DNA of 56,890 nucleotides from Phycisphaerae bacterium. Its GTDB lineage: Bacteria > Planctomycetota > Phycisphaerae > Sedimentisphaerales > Anaerohalosphaeraceae. Location: assembly GCA_014859965.1 (NCBI GenBank), contig JACZKQ010000086.1, forward strand, positions 1 to 56,890. The letters run 5' to 3'. Of this stretch, positions 6,993 through 16,179 are shown piece by piece. A model generated the notes under the pieces. The model was not told where the DNA came from. It was given only the letters and a program-made list of their open reading frames with translations, and ran no database searches. Positions within the stretch are counted from its first letter, which is position 1. Each line of letters starts with the position of its first letter. Made by a program: the position numbers and the translations under genes.

Positions 6993-9671
6993 ATGAAAGC
7001 TGTAAGCATTATCACCTGTTGTACCATTCTGTCTGTGCTGCATTCCGTCCTGCCGGCCCAGGCTGCGCTGCCGACAGTGGAGTTCTCCAGACATGCCGCC
7101 GAGGTGCAGACGTACGATTTCGTCGAGATCGAGATCCGCGTCGCACATCCTGACGCATCCAATCCGTTCACCGATGTTTCCGTGCAGGGCCGGTTCGGCC
7201 TGCAGGGCGGCACACCGGTCGACGTGGACGGCTTCTGCGATTCACCGGACGGCACCGTGTTCCGCATCCGCTTCATGCCCTTGCGTGCGGGTCCATACGA
7301 GTACGCGATCCTGTACAAACAGAAGGGTCTGGAAAGGAAGCACCAAGGCTCGTTCACGGCGGTCAACGCAGGGCGCAAGGGACCGCTTCGACTCGATCCG
7401 GCGAATCGCCGGCACTTCATCTGGGAAGGCACGGGTGAGCACTATTTCTGGAACGGGACGACGACCTATTACCTGATGGGCTGGGATGACGAGACGATCC
7501 GCAGCAGCATAGATCGACTCGGCGGGCTGAAGATCAATCGCCTTCGCGTGCTTGTCTATGGGCGCAACGAGCCGCGGCCCTGGGGCCAGCCCGTTGTGCC
7601 GACGGACAATTTCAAGCTGCACCTGAACCCCTGGCCGGCCGAACGTCCGGACGACATCAAGAACCCGGGCTACGATCTGAAACGGTTCAACGTTGCGCAC
7701 TGGCAGAAATACGAGCGGCTCCTGCGGTACGCCCGCGAAAAAAATATGATCGTCTCGGTCATCTTGTATATCGGCGGACAGGTGCTGCCAACACCGTTTG
7801 GGGCCGACACCGAAGAGGAGCATCTTTATTACCGCTACGCTGTCTCCCGACTGGCGTCCTTCTCGAATGTGACGTGGGATCTGGGCAACGAGTACAATTT
7901 TCATCGCAAGGCGCCGGACTGGGCTGATACGATGGGCCATCGGGTCAAGGCATGGGACCCATACGACCATTTGACTTCGGCGCACAATGTCGCGCATCGG
8001 TCGCCGAAATCCACATGGCTCGACATGCAGTTGATCCAGCGATGGGACAGCGGCCAGACCGCGTACATGCTCTCTCAGTGTGCGGCCCAGGAGAAGACCG
8101 GGTACATCATCCCGCAGATTAACGAAGAGTACGGCTACGAAGACCTGTGGGAGAAATACCCCGGCCACCGGGCCGCCGAGAGGCGCCGCAAGGACGCATG
8201 GGAGATCAGCATGGCCGGGTGCTATCAGACCACCGGCGAGTCGGCCCGGAGAGGTACGGGCGTTGCCCCGGACACGGGCGGCGGCTGGGTGAACGGCCGC
8301 GGCGACGACACGATGACCATGCTTGTCGGCTACGGCCATATGGTCGATTTTTTAACGGCGTTTGACTGGTGGAACTGCCAACCGCTCAGCGAGGCGGTCA
8401 AGGGTTCCGCATCCTGTCTCGGCAAGCCGGGGCAGCTTTATATCCTGTACTTCCGCGAAGGCGGCCGAGCAACCGTGGAACTCACCGACGATCAATTCCG
8501 CGGCAAATGGTACAACCCGCGGGCGGGACGCTGGGAAGGCGCCTGTCAGGCTTCGGGACTCGGATGGACCACACCTGCTGCGCCCGACGAAAACGATTGG
8601 GTCCTGTGGATTGAAAAGGATGACTCGCTCAGAGATGAAACAGCCCCCGAGATCGTATCCGTCATAGCGGAGGGCCAAGGGAAGATTATCGTTGAGTTCA
8701 ACGAGCGGCCGGAGAGTACTTCGGCGACCCGCTTGAGCAACTACCGCATCGAGCCGGCAGTAAAAACCCAGGCTGTCTCGTTGGAAGGTCGATACGGCAA
8801 GACCGCAGTCCTGGCGGTGACAGGTCTTCAAGAGGATCGTTCCTACACCTTGCGGGTGTCGAACGTCAAGGACCGGGCAGGCAACGAAATACGGCCCGCA
8901 GGCATTGCGTTCAAATATGTTTCGCCCGGACGACCGCTGATCGAGCTTCGGTTTGACGGAGCACAGGACCGAAACGCCGTGAATACCGGAGCGATCGGCA
9001 AGAGTGCGCAGTTGACGGCTCAACGCCCCGTGTTATCCTCCAACACGCCGCCGGGCGGCGGCTCGCACAGCCTGGACCTCGGGAACGAGGCGGGTGACTA
9101 TGCCGTCGACATGCCCGAAACGGCGATCAGTGCCGTCGAGGGGCTCAAGTCTTTTACACTCACCGCCTGGGTGAACCGCACAAGCGATCAAGAGGGCGCC
9201 GGCGGCAACCGGATTGTGCATATCGCAGATACGTTGGGGACCAGGGCGGGAATCGACCTGGTCGTTACACGGGACGGTAGGCTGAAACTCGGCGTCAACG
9301 ACTGGCCGGACAGCACGGAGGCCGTCAGTGCGTCGAACCTGATTCCTGTGGACCGCAGCGCAGGCAAGGACAACTGGCGATTCATTGCGGTATCTTATGA
9401 TGCCACCGTCACAAAGGATCATGTGAAGATCTATGTCGGCACGCCCACAGTCGACGTCGTTCTGCACAAAGCAATCTCCTGTGACCGTGGTCCTGTCGGG
9501 GCCGCTGCCGGGGCATTCACCGTCGGGCACTTTAATCGGAGAACGCGAAGCGATCATTGGGATCGGATGTTCCGCGGACTCATTGACGAGGTGAGGCTCT
9601 TCGGCAGTCGGGTTGACGGGTCCGGGGCACTGTCGCTGGAACAGATACGTGCGTACTCGAAACCACAGTAA
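6993..9671 (+). CDS. Secreted glycoside-hydrolase-like protein (DUF5060 / DUF4038-like barrel plus LamG)
   Basis: The ATG at 6993 follows AAGGAGCGGAG. Residues 1-25 are a signal peptide. Residues ~28-120 resemble the DUF5060 beta-sandwich. Residues ~130-480 form a TIM barrel with candidate acid/base E300 (WDLGNEYNF) and candidate nucleophile E378 or E379 (INEEYGYE). A small C-terminal sandwich with YILYFREGG and GKWYNPRAGRWE resembles the Collagen_bind_2 module that accompanies DUF4038. After that come an Ig-like segment (~550-645) and a LamG domain (~655-885). DUF4038 includes the GH140 apiosidase family, which fits the downstream genes, but the family assignment is by eye. It is the only exported enzyme inside an operon of cytoplasmic enzymes, which suggests that it releases the sugar the operon uses. 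Confidence 0.75.
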   Translation: MKAVSIITCCTILSVLHSVLPAQAALPTVEFSRHAAEVQTYDFVEIEIRVAHPDASNPFTDVSVQGRFGLQGGTPVDVDGFCDSPDGTVFRIRFMPLRAGPYEYAILYKQKGLERKHQGSFTAVNAGRKGPLRLDPANRRHFIWEGTGEHYFWNGTTTYYLMGWDDETIRSSIDRLGGLKINRLRVLVYGRNEPRPWGQPVVPTDNFKLHLNPWPAERPDDIKNPGYDLKRFNVAHWQKYERLLRYAREKNMIVSVILYIGGQVLPTPFGADTEEEHLYYRYAVSRLASFSNVTWDLGNEYNFHRKAPDWADTMGHRVKAWDPYDHLTSAHNVAHRSPKSTWLDMQLIQRWDSGQTAYMLSQCAAQEKTGYIIPQINEEYGYEDLWEKYPGHRAAERRRKDAWEISMAGCYQTTGESARRGTGVAPDTGGGWVNGRGDDTMTMLVGYGHMVDFLTAFDWWNCQPLSEAVKGSASCLGKPGQLYILYFREGGRATVELTDDQFRGKWYNPRAGRWEGACQASGLGWTTPAAPDENDWVLWIEKDDSLRDETAPEIVSVIAEGQGKIIVEFNERPESTSATRLSNYRIEPAVKTQAVSLEGRYGKTAVLAVTGLQEDRSYTLRVSNVKDRAGNEIRPAGIAFKYVSPGRPLIELRFDGAQDRNAVNTGAIGKSAQLTAQRPVLSSNTPPGGGSHSLDLGNEAGDYAVDMPETAISAVEGLKSFTLTAWVNRTSDQEGAGGNRIVHIADTLGTRAGIDLVVTRDGRLKLGVNDWPDSTEAVSASNLIPVDRSAGKDNWRFIAVSYDATVTKDHVKIYVGTPTVDVVLHKAISCDRGPVGAAAGAFTVGHFNRRTRSDHWDRMFRGLIDEVRLFGSRVDGSGALSLEQIRAYSKPQ

Positions 9672-9700
9672 TTAACCGAACGGCAACACAGGAGTTTTTC

Positions 9701-11005
9701 TTGGAACTGATTCGCAAGCTGAGGGGCAGGCATGCCGAGGGACGGCCTATTTCCGTGGGCCTGGTCGGTTGCGGGCAGATGGGCTCGGGCCTCGCTCACA
9801 CCATTAATAATATCGAAGGCATGGCGGTGTGCGCCATCGCTGATGTGGATGTACGGCGCGGGATCACGACGTTTGTCGACATGGGAGTTCCTCGGGAATC
9901 GATCCGGTCGGCCGAAACGGTTTCACAGGTTCAGGACGCTCTGCGAATCGGATGCCGGGTCGTCACGGCAGACGCCGAATTGCTCACGCAGGCCGAGGTC
10001 ATCGAAGCCAACGTCGAGGCCACAGGGGTGCCCGATGTGGGGGCCCGGATCGCCCTGCTTTCCATCGAGCACCAGAAGCCGATCATTATGCTCAATGTCG
10101 AGACCGACATCACGGTGGGCGCCTATCTGAGCTGCCTAGCCCGCAAGAAGGGGGCGATCTATACGGTGGCCTCGGGTGATGAGCCGGGAGTGTGCAAAAT
10201 GCTGCACGAACAGGCTGTGCTGATGGGTTTCGAAGTGGTCTGCCTGGGCAAGTGCAAGAACAATCCTGTCAACCCGGACGCCACTCCGGACCAGTACGCC
10301 GAGGAGGCCGCCCGCAAGGACATGAATCCCAAAATTCTCACGTCTTTCGTGGATGGGACCAAGACGATGGTGGAGATGGCGGCGGTTTCGAACGCCACGG
10401 GACTTCTCCCGGACGTGCCGGGCATGCACGGGCCGAAGGTCGAGGTGGATGATCTGGCCCGGGTATTCATTCCCAAAGCCGACGGCGGTATCTTTTCCTG
10501 CCGCGGAGCCGTCGATTACTCCACGGGCAGCTTCGCCCCCGGCGTGTTCGCAATCGTATACACCGGCGACAAGCGCATTCGCAAAGACATGAAGTTCATC
10601 ACGAGAGCGGATGGCCCCTACTACCTGCACCTGCGGCCTTACCACCTGTGCGACATTGAGACGCCGCAATCGATCGCCGAGGCGGTACTGCTCGGCGAGG
10701 TAACCGTCGCCTCCGAGCAGATGCACTCTGAGGTGGTCGCTGTCACCAAGAGGAACCTGAAGGCAGGCGAGAAAATTGCCGGCATCGGCAGCGCCGACAT
10801 TCGCGGCGTCATCTACCCCTATGAACAGGCCCGCCGGCAGGGCGCAGTTCCCCTGGGCATTGCGGCGGGGGGAGTCGCCGTCACGGATATCCCCAAACGC
10901 TCCGTATTGACCGAAGCGAACTTTGCGCCCAATGCATCGACGTTCATCTATGACATGAGAAAAGAGCAGGACGCGTTGTTCGGGTCGAAAGGCGCGGGAC
11001 GATGA
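9701..11005 (+). CDS. Homoserine-dehydrogenase-like oxidoreductase with SAF domain (COG4091 / DRL-like)
   Basis: A TTG start at 9701 with AGGAG (9690-9694); 434 residues. The N-terminal Rossmann motif is [11 protein letters not shown] (residues 20-30). The central part carries conserved stretches [25 protein letters not shown] and [20 protein letters not shown]. The C-terminus (~345-410) is a SAF-type domain ([26 protein letters not shown]). As I recall, this family includes Brucella DRL, which performs the DXP reductoisomerase reaction; other members are uncharacterised and often annotated as predicted homoserine dehydrogenase. Here it probably acts on a sugar or sugar phosphate. Its paralog is at 21483, and both sit beside zinc dehydrogenases and FGGY kinases. 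It overlaps the next gene by four bases. Confidence 0.8.
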   Translation: MELIRKLRGRHAEGRPISVGLVGCGQMGSGLAHTINNIEGMAVCAIADVDVRRGITTFVDMGVPRESIRSAETVSQVQDALRIGCRVVTADAELLTQAEVIEANVEATGVPDVGARIALLSIEHQKPIIMLNVETDITVGAYLSCLARKKGAIYTVASGDEPGVCKMLHEQAVLMGFEVVCLGKCKNNPVNPDATPDQYAEEAARKDMNPKILTSFVDGTKTMVEMAAVSNATGLLPDVPGMHGPKVEVDDLARVFIPKADGGIFSCRGAVDYSTGSFAPGVFAIVYTGDKRIRKDMKFITRADGPYYLHLRPYHLCDIETPQSIAEAVLLGEVTVASEQMHSEVVAVTKRNLKAGEKIAGIGSADIRGVIYPYEQARRQGAVPLGIAAGGVAVTDIPKRSVLTEANFAPNASTFIYDMRKEQDALFGSKGAGR

Positions 11006-12054
11006 CCGCCACCATGAAAGCCGTTATTGTACGGGCTCCGAATGATTTCGCAGTCGAGGATGTTTCCCGGCCAGAGTGTCCCCGGGGCGGTCTTCTGCTG
11101 AAGGTGCTGGCCTGCGGGCTGTGCGGGTCGGACCTGCGGACGCTGTGCCACGGCCATCACAGGGTGACGCTCCCGTGGACGATTGGGCATGAGATCAGCG
11201 GCTGCGTTGTGGAGACGGGATTTTCAGGGGCCGGGCCCTGGAAACCGGGCGACATGCTGGCGGTGGGCCCGCTGGTCTTCTGCGGCCGATGCGACTTCTG
11301 CTTCGACGGGCGCTATGAGCTGTGCGATGGGTATCGGGAGATTGCCCAGCACTGGCCCGGCGGATTCGCCGAATATATCGCCATTGCCCCCGAGGCCGTC
11401 GAGCGCGGCGTCATTCAGCACATACCGGCCGGCCTGGACCCGGCGATCGCGGCCGTGGCGGAGCCGATCAGCTCCTGTATCCACGCGCAGGAGCAGGGAC
11501 AGATCGGACTTGGCGATACGGTGGCGGTGATCGGGGTGGGCCCCATCGGCAGCATGCATCTCGAACTGGCGAGGCTCCGCGGAGCATGGCGGACCCTTGC
11601 GATCGACATTGACGTGTCCCGCCTGAAGTTGTGTGAGGACTACGCGCCCGACGAGGTGATCGATGCCGCACGTACAGATGCCGTCGCGGAGGTCAGAAGG
11701 ATAACACAGGGCCGAGGCGCCGATGTGGTCATCACGGCCAATGCGTCACCCGCCGCTCAGGTTCAGGCGGTCGAAATGGCTCGAAAAGGCGGTCGCATCC
11801 TCCTCTTTGGAGGCCTGCCCCAGGATCAGGCCAGGCCGGGGATCGACACGAACCTTATTCACTACAATATGCTGCGGGTCATCGGCACAACGATCTTTGC
11901 GCCCCGCCACTATGCCATGGCGCTGCACCTGCTCGCAGGCGGCCGCATCGACGGGCAACGGTTTGTCACGCATCGGTTCGGCCTTGCGGATTTCAGGCAA
12001 GGCGTCGAACTGGCCATGCAGGGCAAGGTCAGAAAAGCGGTTTTTATTCCATAA
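11002..12054 (+). CDS. Zinc-dependent MDR-family alcohol/polyol dehydrogenase
   Basis: 350 residues, translationally coupled to the preceding gene (ATGA overlap). The catalytic zinc ligands appear as C41 (CGLCGSD) and H63-E64 (GHE). The structural zinc cysteines are C94, C97, C100 and C108. The nucleotide-binding segment is [17 protein letters not shown], near residue 175. This is the sorbitol/threonine dehydrogenase branch of medium-chain dehydrogenases, using NAD(P)+ to oxidise polyols or sugar alcohol groups. A paralog lies at 20432, also next to a SAF oxidoreductase, so the two enzymes probably act in successive steps. A second start codon, at residue 5, is possible. Confidence 0.85.
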   Translation: MTATMKAVIVRAPNDFAVEDVSRPECPRGGLLLKVLACGLCGSDLRTLCHGHHRVTLPWTIGHEISGCVVETGFSGAGPWKPGDMLAVGPLVFCGRCDFCFDGRYELCDGYREIAQHWPGGFAEYIAIAPEAVERGVIQHIPAGLDPAIAAVAEPISSCIHAQEQGQIGLGDTVAVIGVGPIGSMHLELARLRGAWRTLAIDIDVSRLKLCEDYAPDEVIDAARTDAVAEVRRITQGRGADVVITANASPAAQVQAVEMARKGGRILLFGGLPQDQARPGIDTNLIHYNMLRVIGTTIFAPRHYAMALHLLAGGRIDGQRFVTHRFGLADFRQGVELAMQGKVRKAVFIP

Positions 12055-12072
12055 TGGAAAGCGGGTTTCAAA

Positions 12073-12591
12073 ATGCATGAACAAGGGCAGACCGCTCCGT
12101 TCCAGATCAATGAGGTGGCGCAAATCTGTATCATCGTACCCGATCTGGACGCGGCGGTGGAAAATTACTGGAAGATCTTTGGGGTCGGTCCCTGGCATTT
12201 TTACACGTACGGCAAGCCGCTGGTCAAACGGATGACCCGCCACGGCAAGCCCACGGAGTACAAGATGCGGGTGGCGCTCTCACACATCGGCAATCTGCGA
12301 ATCGAATTGATTGAGCCTCTCCAAGGCGATACGGTGTACAGCGAGTTTGTGGCCAAACACGGCTACGGTGTTCACCATCTCGGCGTACTCACGGAGAATA
12401 TGTCCGAGTCCATCGGCAATGCCGAGCGGGCCGGTTTCAGAATGACCCAGGACGGAGCAGGCTTCGGGCCCGACGATGACGGCCACTATGCTTACCTCGA
12501 TACCGAAGACGTCATCGGCACCACGATCGAATTGATCGAAAGGCCCAAACGCCGCGCTGCACCGGAGAAGATATTTCCGCCTGTTGAATAA
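12073..12591 (+). CDS. VOC (glyoxalase/epimerase-fold) superfamily protein
   Basis: 172 residues with two beta-alpha-beta repeats: VAQICIIVPDLDAAVENYW at residues ~13-31 and YGVHHLGVLTENMSESI at ~97-113. The putative metal ligands include the histidine of VHHLGVL and the glutamate of TTIELIE. The closest style is the methylmalonyl-CoA epimerase / glyoxalase type, but members also catalyse other isomerisations and dioxygenations. It is the last gene of the left operon, 18 bases after the dehydrogenase, and converges on the leftward isomerase gene with only 18 bases between stop codons. A role as an epimerase or isomerase on the pathway intermediate is inferred. Confidence 0.75.
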   Translation: MHEQGQTAPFQINEVAQICIIVPDLDAAVENYWKIFGVGPWHFYTYGKPLVKRMTRHGKPTEYKMRVALSHIGNLRIELIEPLQGDTVYSEFVAKHGYGVHHLGVLTENMSESIGNAERAGFRMTQDGAGFGPDDDGHYAYLDTEDVIGTTIELIERPKRRAAPEKIFPPVE

Positions 12592-12609
12592 ACGGCATCA
12601 ACAGACGCA

Positions 12610-14049
12610 TCAATCCGCCGGCTCTGATTTCACTGCTGCATGGTGATACACATCCCAGCCCAGATACCTGCTGAAGGCCTCGTGCAGGATGTCGGCGCAG
12701 CGGCTGCGGTTCATCGCAACGTGATGCTCGAAACCGGCTCGGCACAGGTGATCCAGCAAATGCTGCAGTCGCGGAATGCGGCACACGCCGACTCCGCCAT
12801 TGCATTCCAGCGGATCGTCCGTAAAGTCTCCCGAACCGACGTAGGCCTTGATCGTGCCGCGCGTGTCGTCGGTACTGATCCTCGCGTAGGTGAAAGGCCC
12901 CGCCGCAAGACGTCCTTTGATGCCGCCGAAACATCGCTCGGCGCCGAGCGACTGGCCCAATATATCCAGCCTGCTTATCTCGACGTCAGCGCCCATGAAG
13001 CTCTTGGGGTAATTGCTGCAATGGGTCACGACGCACTTGTCCTGCTCTTCGAGGTAATTGTTGTTCCAATCCACAAAGCCGGACGGGACACCGCCGGAGG
13101 CGAGATTCAGCGCCAGCATAGAAACAGCGCCGGCAATATCCATCTCGCAGGCGCTCGGCCTGCCCGCCTCCCCCATCATGCTCATGGACAGGCATGCCGC
13201 ACAGCCATAGTTGTTCTGTATGGACGTCCAGCACTGGATCGCACTGGCGACGCACTCGTTCTCGGTGAGCCATTGCTCGACGGCGGTGCAAAGCTTCGCC
13301 TGGCGGAGAACGTCCGCTTGAGGCGTGTCGGCGGGAATGGCGCCGTAGTTTCGGATAGCCTTGATTCTGGCCTGCACGTCGCTGTGCGCATCGCCCAGCC
13401 GATTCGCGGCCGCGAAAATATCCGACAGATCGACCGTAACGACCTGAATGCCGCTGGCCTGCAAGAGCTTTTCGCTGAAGCGCACCGTATGGAATGCCTC
13501 CGGGCGGGCGCCGATGGCCCCGATGCGGGCCCTGCGCAGTCCCCGCACTACGCGGCATACGCCGGCAAAACGCGCGATATCCCGTGCAAACGCCTCGCTC
13601 TCTATCGAGCAGGTATGGAGCTGTGTATTCGTGAAGGCGATTCCGTATTGATAGAGATTGTTGCAGACCGACAGTTTGCCGCAGAACGCGTCTCGCCGTC
13701 CGGCAAGCTCCAAGGAAGTCGTTTCGTCGCTGCACGCCTGCACCAGAACCGGGACTTTCAGCTCGGCCATGTCCACTGCCGCGACGACACCCTGCTCGTC
13801 GCCGAAGTTCGGCAGAATGACAATGATGCCGTCGATGCGGTCCCGGTTGCTTTGAAACAGCTCGGCACATTTTTTGGCGTCTTGAAACGTCTCGATCGCG
13901 CCGTTGTCAACGGCGCCTTCGGCAACCATGATGCACTCATGGCCCATGGAGGCCAGCACGGCGGTGATCTTCTTGCGTGCGTCAACCGCCAACGCACCCG
14001 GGAATATGTTTCGGGATGTTACAATTACGCCAAATGTCTGCTTTGCCAT
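12610..14049 (-). CDS. L-fucose/L-arabinose isomerase-fold sugar isomerase
   Basis: 479 residues from the ATG at 14049, chosen because AAAGGAG lies just upstream; a longer frame would start inside that ribosome site. The N-terminal half has the fucose-isomerase Rossmann-like fold (IIVILPNFGDEQGVVAAVD, GAIGARPEAFHTVRFSE). The C-terminal half holds candidate metal and catalytic acids E302 (ACEMDIAGAVS) and D327 (SGFVDWNN), 25 residues apart, close to the spacing of E337 and D361 in E. coli FucI. Such enzymes interconvert aldoses and ketoses with Mn2+. This is the only recognisable aldose-ketose isomerase in the region, so it is a good candidate for the first intracellular step. It lies downstream of the SorC regulator, 34 bases apart, probably co-transcribed. 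Confidence 0.8.
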   Translation of the reverse strand: MAKQTFGVIVTSRNIFPGALAVDARKKITAVLASMGHECIMVAEGAVDNGAIETFQDAKKCAELFQSNRDRIDGIIVILPNFGDEQGVVAAVDMAELKVPVLVQACSDETTSLELAGRRDAFCGKLSVCNNLYQYGIAFTNTQLHTCSIESEAFARDIARFAGVCRVVRGLRRARIGAIGARPEAFHTVRFSEKLLQASGIQVVTVDLSDIFAAANRLGDAHSDVQARIKAIRNYGAIPADTPQADVLRQAKLCTAVEQWLTENECVASAIQCWTSIQNNYGCAACLSMSMMGEAGRPSACEMDIAGAVSMLALNLASGGVPSGFVDWNNNYLEEQDKCVVTHCSNYPKSFMGADVEISRLDILGQSLGAERCFGGIKGRLAAGPFTYARISTDDTRGTIKAYVGSGDFTDDPLECNGGVGVCRIPRLQHLLDHLCRAGFEHHVAMNRSRCADILHEAFSRYLGWDVYHHAAVKSEPAD

Positions 14050-14083
14050 TTCCTTTCTCCTTTGCCGCACTTGCCTGCGCGGG

Positions 14084-15022
14084 TCAGTCCACCAGCCTCT
14101 GGCCCGTCTGGCTGTCTGTAATCAGTACGTCGACCAATTTACCTTTCAATGCTGCTTTGATCACCGTGATCTTGTCCTTGCCGCCTGCCGCGGCGATCAC
14201 GCGAGAGATCCCGCGGATGTCTTCGAGCGAACACCCGACGATCCGCCTGTCAATCAGGCTTTCGACCTTGCAGCCATCCTTATCGAAGAATCGCAGCGCG
14301 ATATCCCCTACCGCGCCATTATCTCTCAAATGACCAATCTCCTCGGGCAGGAGCTGGTTGCTTCCCAAAAGAGTCGAGGCCGTCTCAAGAACGCCTATGC
14401 CGACGAGGGCGACGTCGGCGCGAGCGGCCAGGCGCAGCGTATCCGATATCTGCGGATCATGGACAAGGGCGTCGCGCACCGTCTGGTCTTTGACGATTCC
14501 GGGCGAATGCAGAAGCCGCAGGCGCGCCCCGAGGGACTCGGCCGCGCGCCGGGCAAGTTCTGCCCCGTGTGTACGGGCTTCAAGTTCGCCGAGCCCCCCT
14601 GTAAGCTGAACCACCCGCAAATCGGGCATGCTCGCCAAAGGAAATGCATTGACAACCGAAAGCAGCGTGTTTCCCCAACTGATCGCTAATGTTTCACTGC
14701 CCTGGAGGGTGCGAACGAGGTAATTGGCCGCGACCGGACCTATGGCATTGGCCACGGCCCCGCTGGTATGACCTGAGCATGCGACAACAATCGCCTCTTT
14801 AATACCGAAACGCCGCTCGATCTCCCTCTCCAGCTCCGTACCGGATGCACCCTGAGGATTGATGGTGATCTGAACGATCTTCTCGGAACGCGCCAGCCGG
14901 AGCATGCGCGACACCTTGACTCGGGACAATCCAAACCGCTCCCCGATCTGCTGCTGAGTCTGATCGTCCTCGTAATAAGCCCGGGCGACCTTGTACAAGA
15001 ATTTCCTGCTGTCCTGATCCAT
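14084..15022 (-). CDS. SorC/DeoR-type (CggR-like) transcriptional regulator
   Basis: 312 residues from the ATG at 15022. The frame is open to 15115, but family N-termini begin at MDQDSRKFLYKVARAYY, so the internal start is preferred. The helix-turn-helix covers residues ~18-45 (QQQIGERFGLSRVKVSRMLR). The rest is the sugar-phosphate-binding domain with conserved stretches VQLTGGLGELEAR, DVALVGIGVLETAS and VGDIALRFFDKDGC. These tetrameric regulators respond to phosphorylated sugars. A three-heptamer site at 15091-15115, shared with the left operon, lies just upstream between this gene and the ABC operon. It probably controls the left and middle operons and perhaps itself. Confidence 0.85.
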   Translation of the reverse strand: MDQDSRKFLYKVARAYYEDDQTQQQIGERFGLSRVKVSRMLRLARSEKIVQITINPQGASGTELEREIERRFGIKEAIVVACSGHTSGAVANAIGPVAANYLVRTLQGSETLAISWGNTLLSVVNAFPLASMPDLRVVQLTGGLGELEARTHGAELARRAAESLGARLRLLHSPGIVKDQTVRDALVHDPQISDTLRLAARADVALVGIGVLETASTLLGSNQLLPEEIGHLRDNGAVGDIALRFFDKDGCKVESLIDRRIVGCSLEDIRGISRVIAAAGGKDKITVIKAALKGKLVDVLITDSQTGQRLVD

Positions 15023-15063
15023 TGTATACTGACGACCGCTCCAATTCAGAGCATGTTTTTCGG

Positions 15064-15091
15064 TTGACACGGACACGAAATCCGCCATAAT
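15064..15091 (+). promoter_or_regulatory. Promoter of the middle sugar operon
   Basis: Perfect -35 TTGACA (15064-15069), a 16-base spacer, and -10 CATAAT (15086-15091), 5 of 6 matches. It reads toward the substrate-binding-protein gene at 15157, with a leader of roughly 60 bases. Confidence 0.65.
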
Positions 15092-15115
15092 GTTCACATG
15101 TTCGTCGCTGCACAT
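15091..15115 (-). promoter_or_regulatory. Candidate SorC-family operator, middle operon
   Basis: Read on the minus strand: ATGTGCA (15115-15109), ACGAACA (15105-15099) and GTGAACA (15097-15091). Starts are 10 and 8 bases apart, exactly as at 5317-5341. It overlaps the last base of the -10 box and the expected transcription start, which fits repression. Confidence 0.6.
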
Positions 15116-15156
15116 ATGTTTATACCGTATCTGCGTGGCAAAGGGAAGGAGTCATT

Positions 15157-16179
15157 GTGAGAAAACTCAGACCAATCCTGCTTCTGGCTCTCCTGATCCT
15201 TACAGTTATCTTTAACTGCCAGTGCTCCAGACAGCCCGCAGGCCAGGGGCAAACCGTCATCTGCTTCGCTTTTCAGGACCTCGAAACGGAATACTGGGTC
15301 GCCGCCCACAAGGCCATCACCGAAACGCTCCGCACCAAGGGCATCAAAGTCCTGGAGCGAAACGGCCACCAGGACGCTAACCGCCAGTTGGAACAGGTCC
15401 GCGACGCCATCGCCCAGGGCGTCGACGGCATCATCATCATCCCCCAGGACGGCGAAAGCGCACTGACCATCATCGGGGAAGCCAATTGCGCGGGAACACC
15501 CATCGCTGTTTTCAACCGCCCGCCCGCCAACAACAGCAGGCCGGCCGTTGTCGTAGTCGCGGACAATGAAAAAATAGCCGAAGAAACCGTCAGGTACATG
15601 GTCCGGACGGCAAGCGAACTCAACCGCAGGATGAAACCCCTGATCCTCGTCGGCGACCTGGGCGACCAGAACGCCATCGCAAGAAAACAGGGGTTCTATA
15701 ACGCGATCAACGAAAGGCCCGAATTATTCGAGAAACCCATCGAGGTGCCCACCAAATGGGACCCCGCCACCACCCTGGCCAATCTGGAAGCGGCGATGCA
15801 GGTCAATCCCGGCGTCGATTTCATCTTCACATCCTCTGATTTTCTGTACCCCCAAATCAAGGCCGTACTCGAACCATTGGGCAAATGGAAACCCATCGGG
15901 GACAGCAACCACATCATTCTTGGCGGCCTTGACGGAGACTCGACGGCCTATAGGTTGATGGAGCAGGGTTTGGTGGATGCTACAGGTGTTCAGGACCTTT
16001 TTTTTGAAGCTCATGCCGTTATGGACGCCCTGCTCGAAGCCATTGAAAACGGACAAAAAACGCCAGACCAGTGGATCGATGACCCTGGCTTCGCACTTAC
16101 CCAGGCAAATATGGAACAGAAGCGAAACGATATGTGGGGGTATCGCGTCCTGGCGGATCTGCCGAAAGCGGGAAAATGA
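15157..16179 (+). CDS. ABC sugar importer, periplasmic substrate-binding protein
   Basis: A GTG start at 15157 follows AAGGGAAGGAG (15141-15151). Residues 1-~23 are a hydrophobic leader with cysteines at 21 and 23, compatible with a lipoprotein, though the lipobox is imperfect. The mature part is a ribose-binding-type (Peripla_BP_4) protein: ALTIIGEANCAGTPIAVFNR, LVGDLGDQNAIARKQGFYNA, and VDFIFTSSDFLYPQIKA. It captures a monosaccharide outside the cytoplasmic membrane and hands it to the permease pair encoded downstream. It overlaps the next gene by four bases. It is diverged from the second binding protein at 24606, so the two importers may have different ligands. Confidence 0.85.
   Translation: MRKLRPILLLALLILTVIFNCQCSRQPAGQGQTVICFAFQDLETEYWVAAHKAITETLRTKGIKVLERNGHQDANRQLEQVRDAIAQGVDGIIIIPQDGESALTIIGEANCAGTPIAVFNRPPANNSRPAVVVVADNEKIAEETVRYMVRTASELNRRMKPLILVGDLGDQNAIARKQGFYNAINERPELFEKPIEVPTKWDPATTLANLEAAMQVNPGVDFIFTSSDFLYPQIKAVLEPLGKWKPIGDSNHIILGGLDGDSTAYRLMEQGLVDATGVQDLFFEAHAVMDALLEAIENGQKTPDQWIDDPGFALTQANMEQKRNDMWGYRVLADLPKAGK

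Noticed and set aside
5412..7148. Long minus-strand open frame (578 codons) opposite the FGGY kinase
   Set aside because: It mirrors the real kinase gene, lacks a ribosome site and shows no protein-family features. Long antisense frames are common opposite G+C-biased genes.
6993..9671. Firm assignment as a GH140 apiosidase
   Set aside because: The DUF4038-like features and the neighbouring genes are suggestive, but the family cannot be fixed by eye. It is left as a hypothesis.
12640..14121. Long plus-strand open frame (493 codons) opposite the isomerase
   Set aside because: The minus-strand frame has clear isomerase motifs and a ribosome site, and this one has neither.
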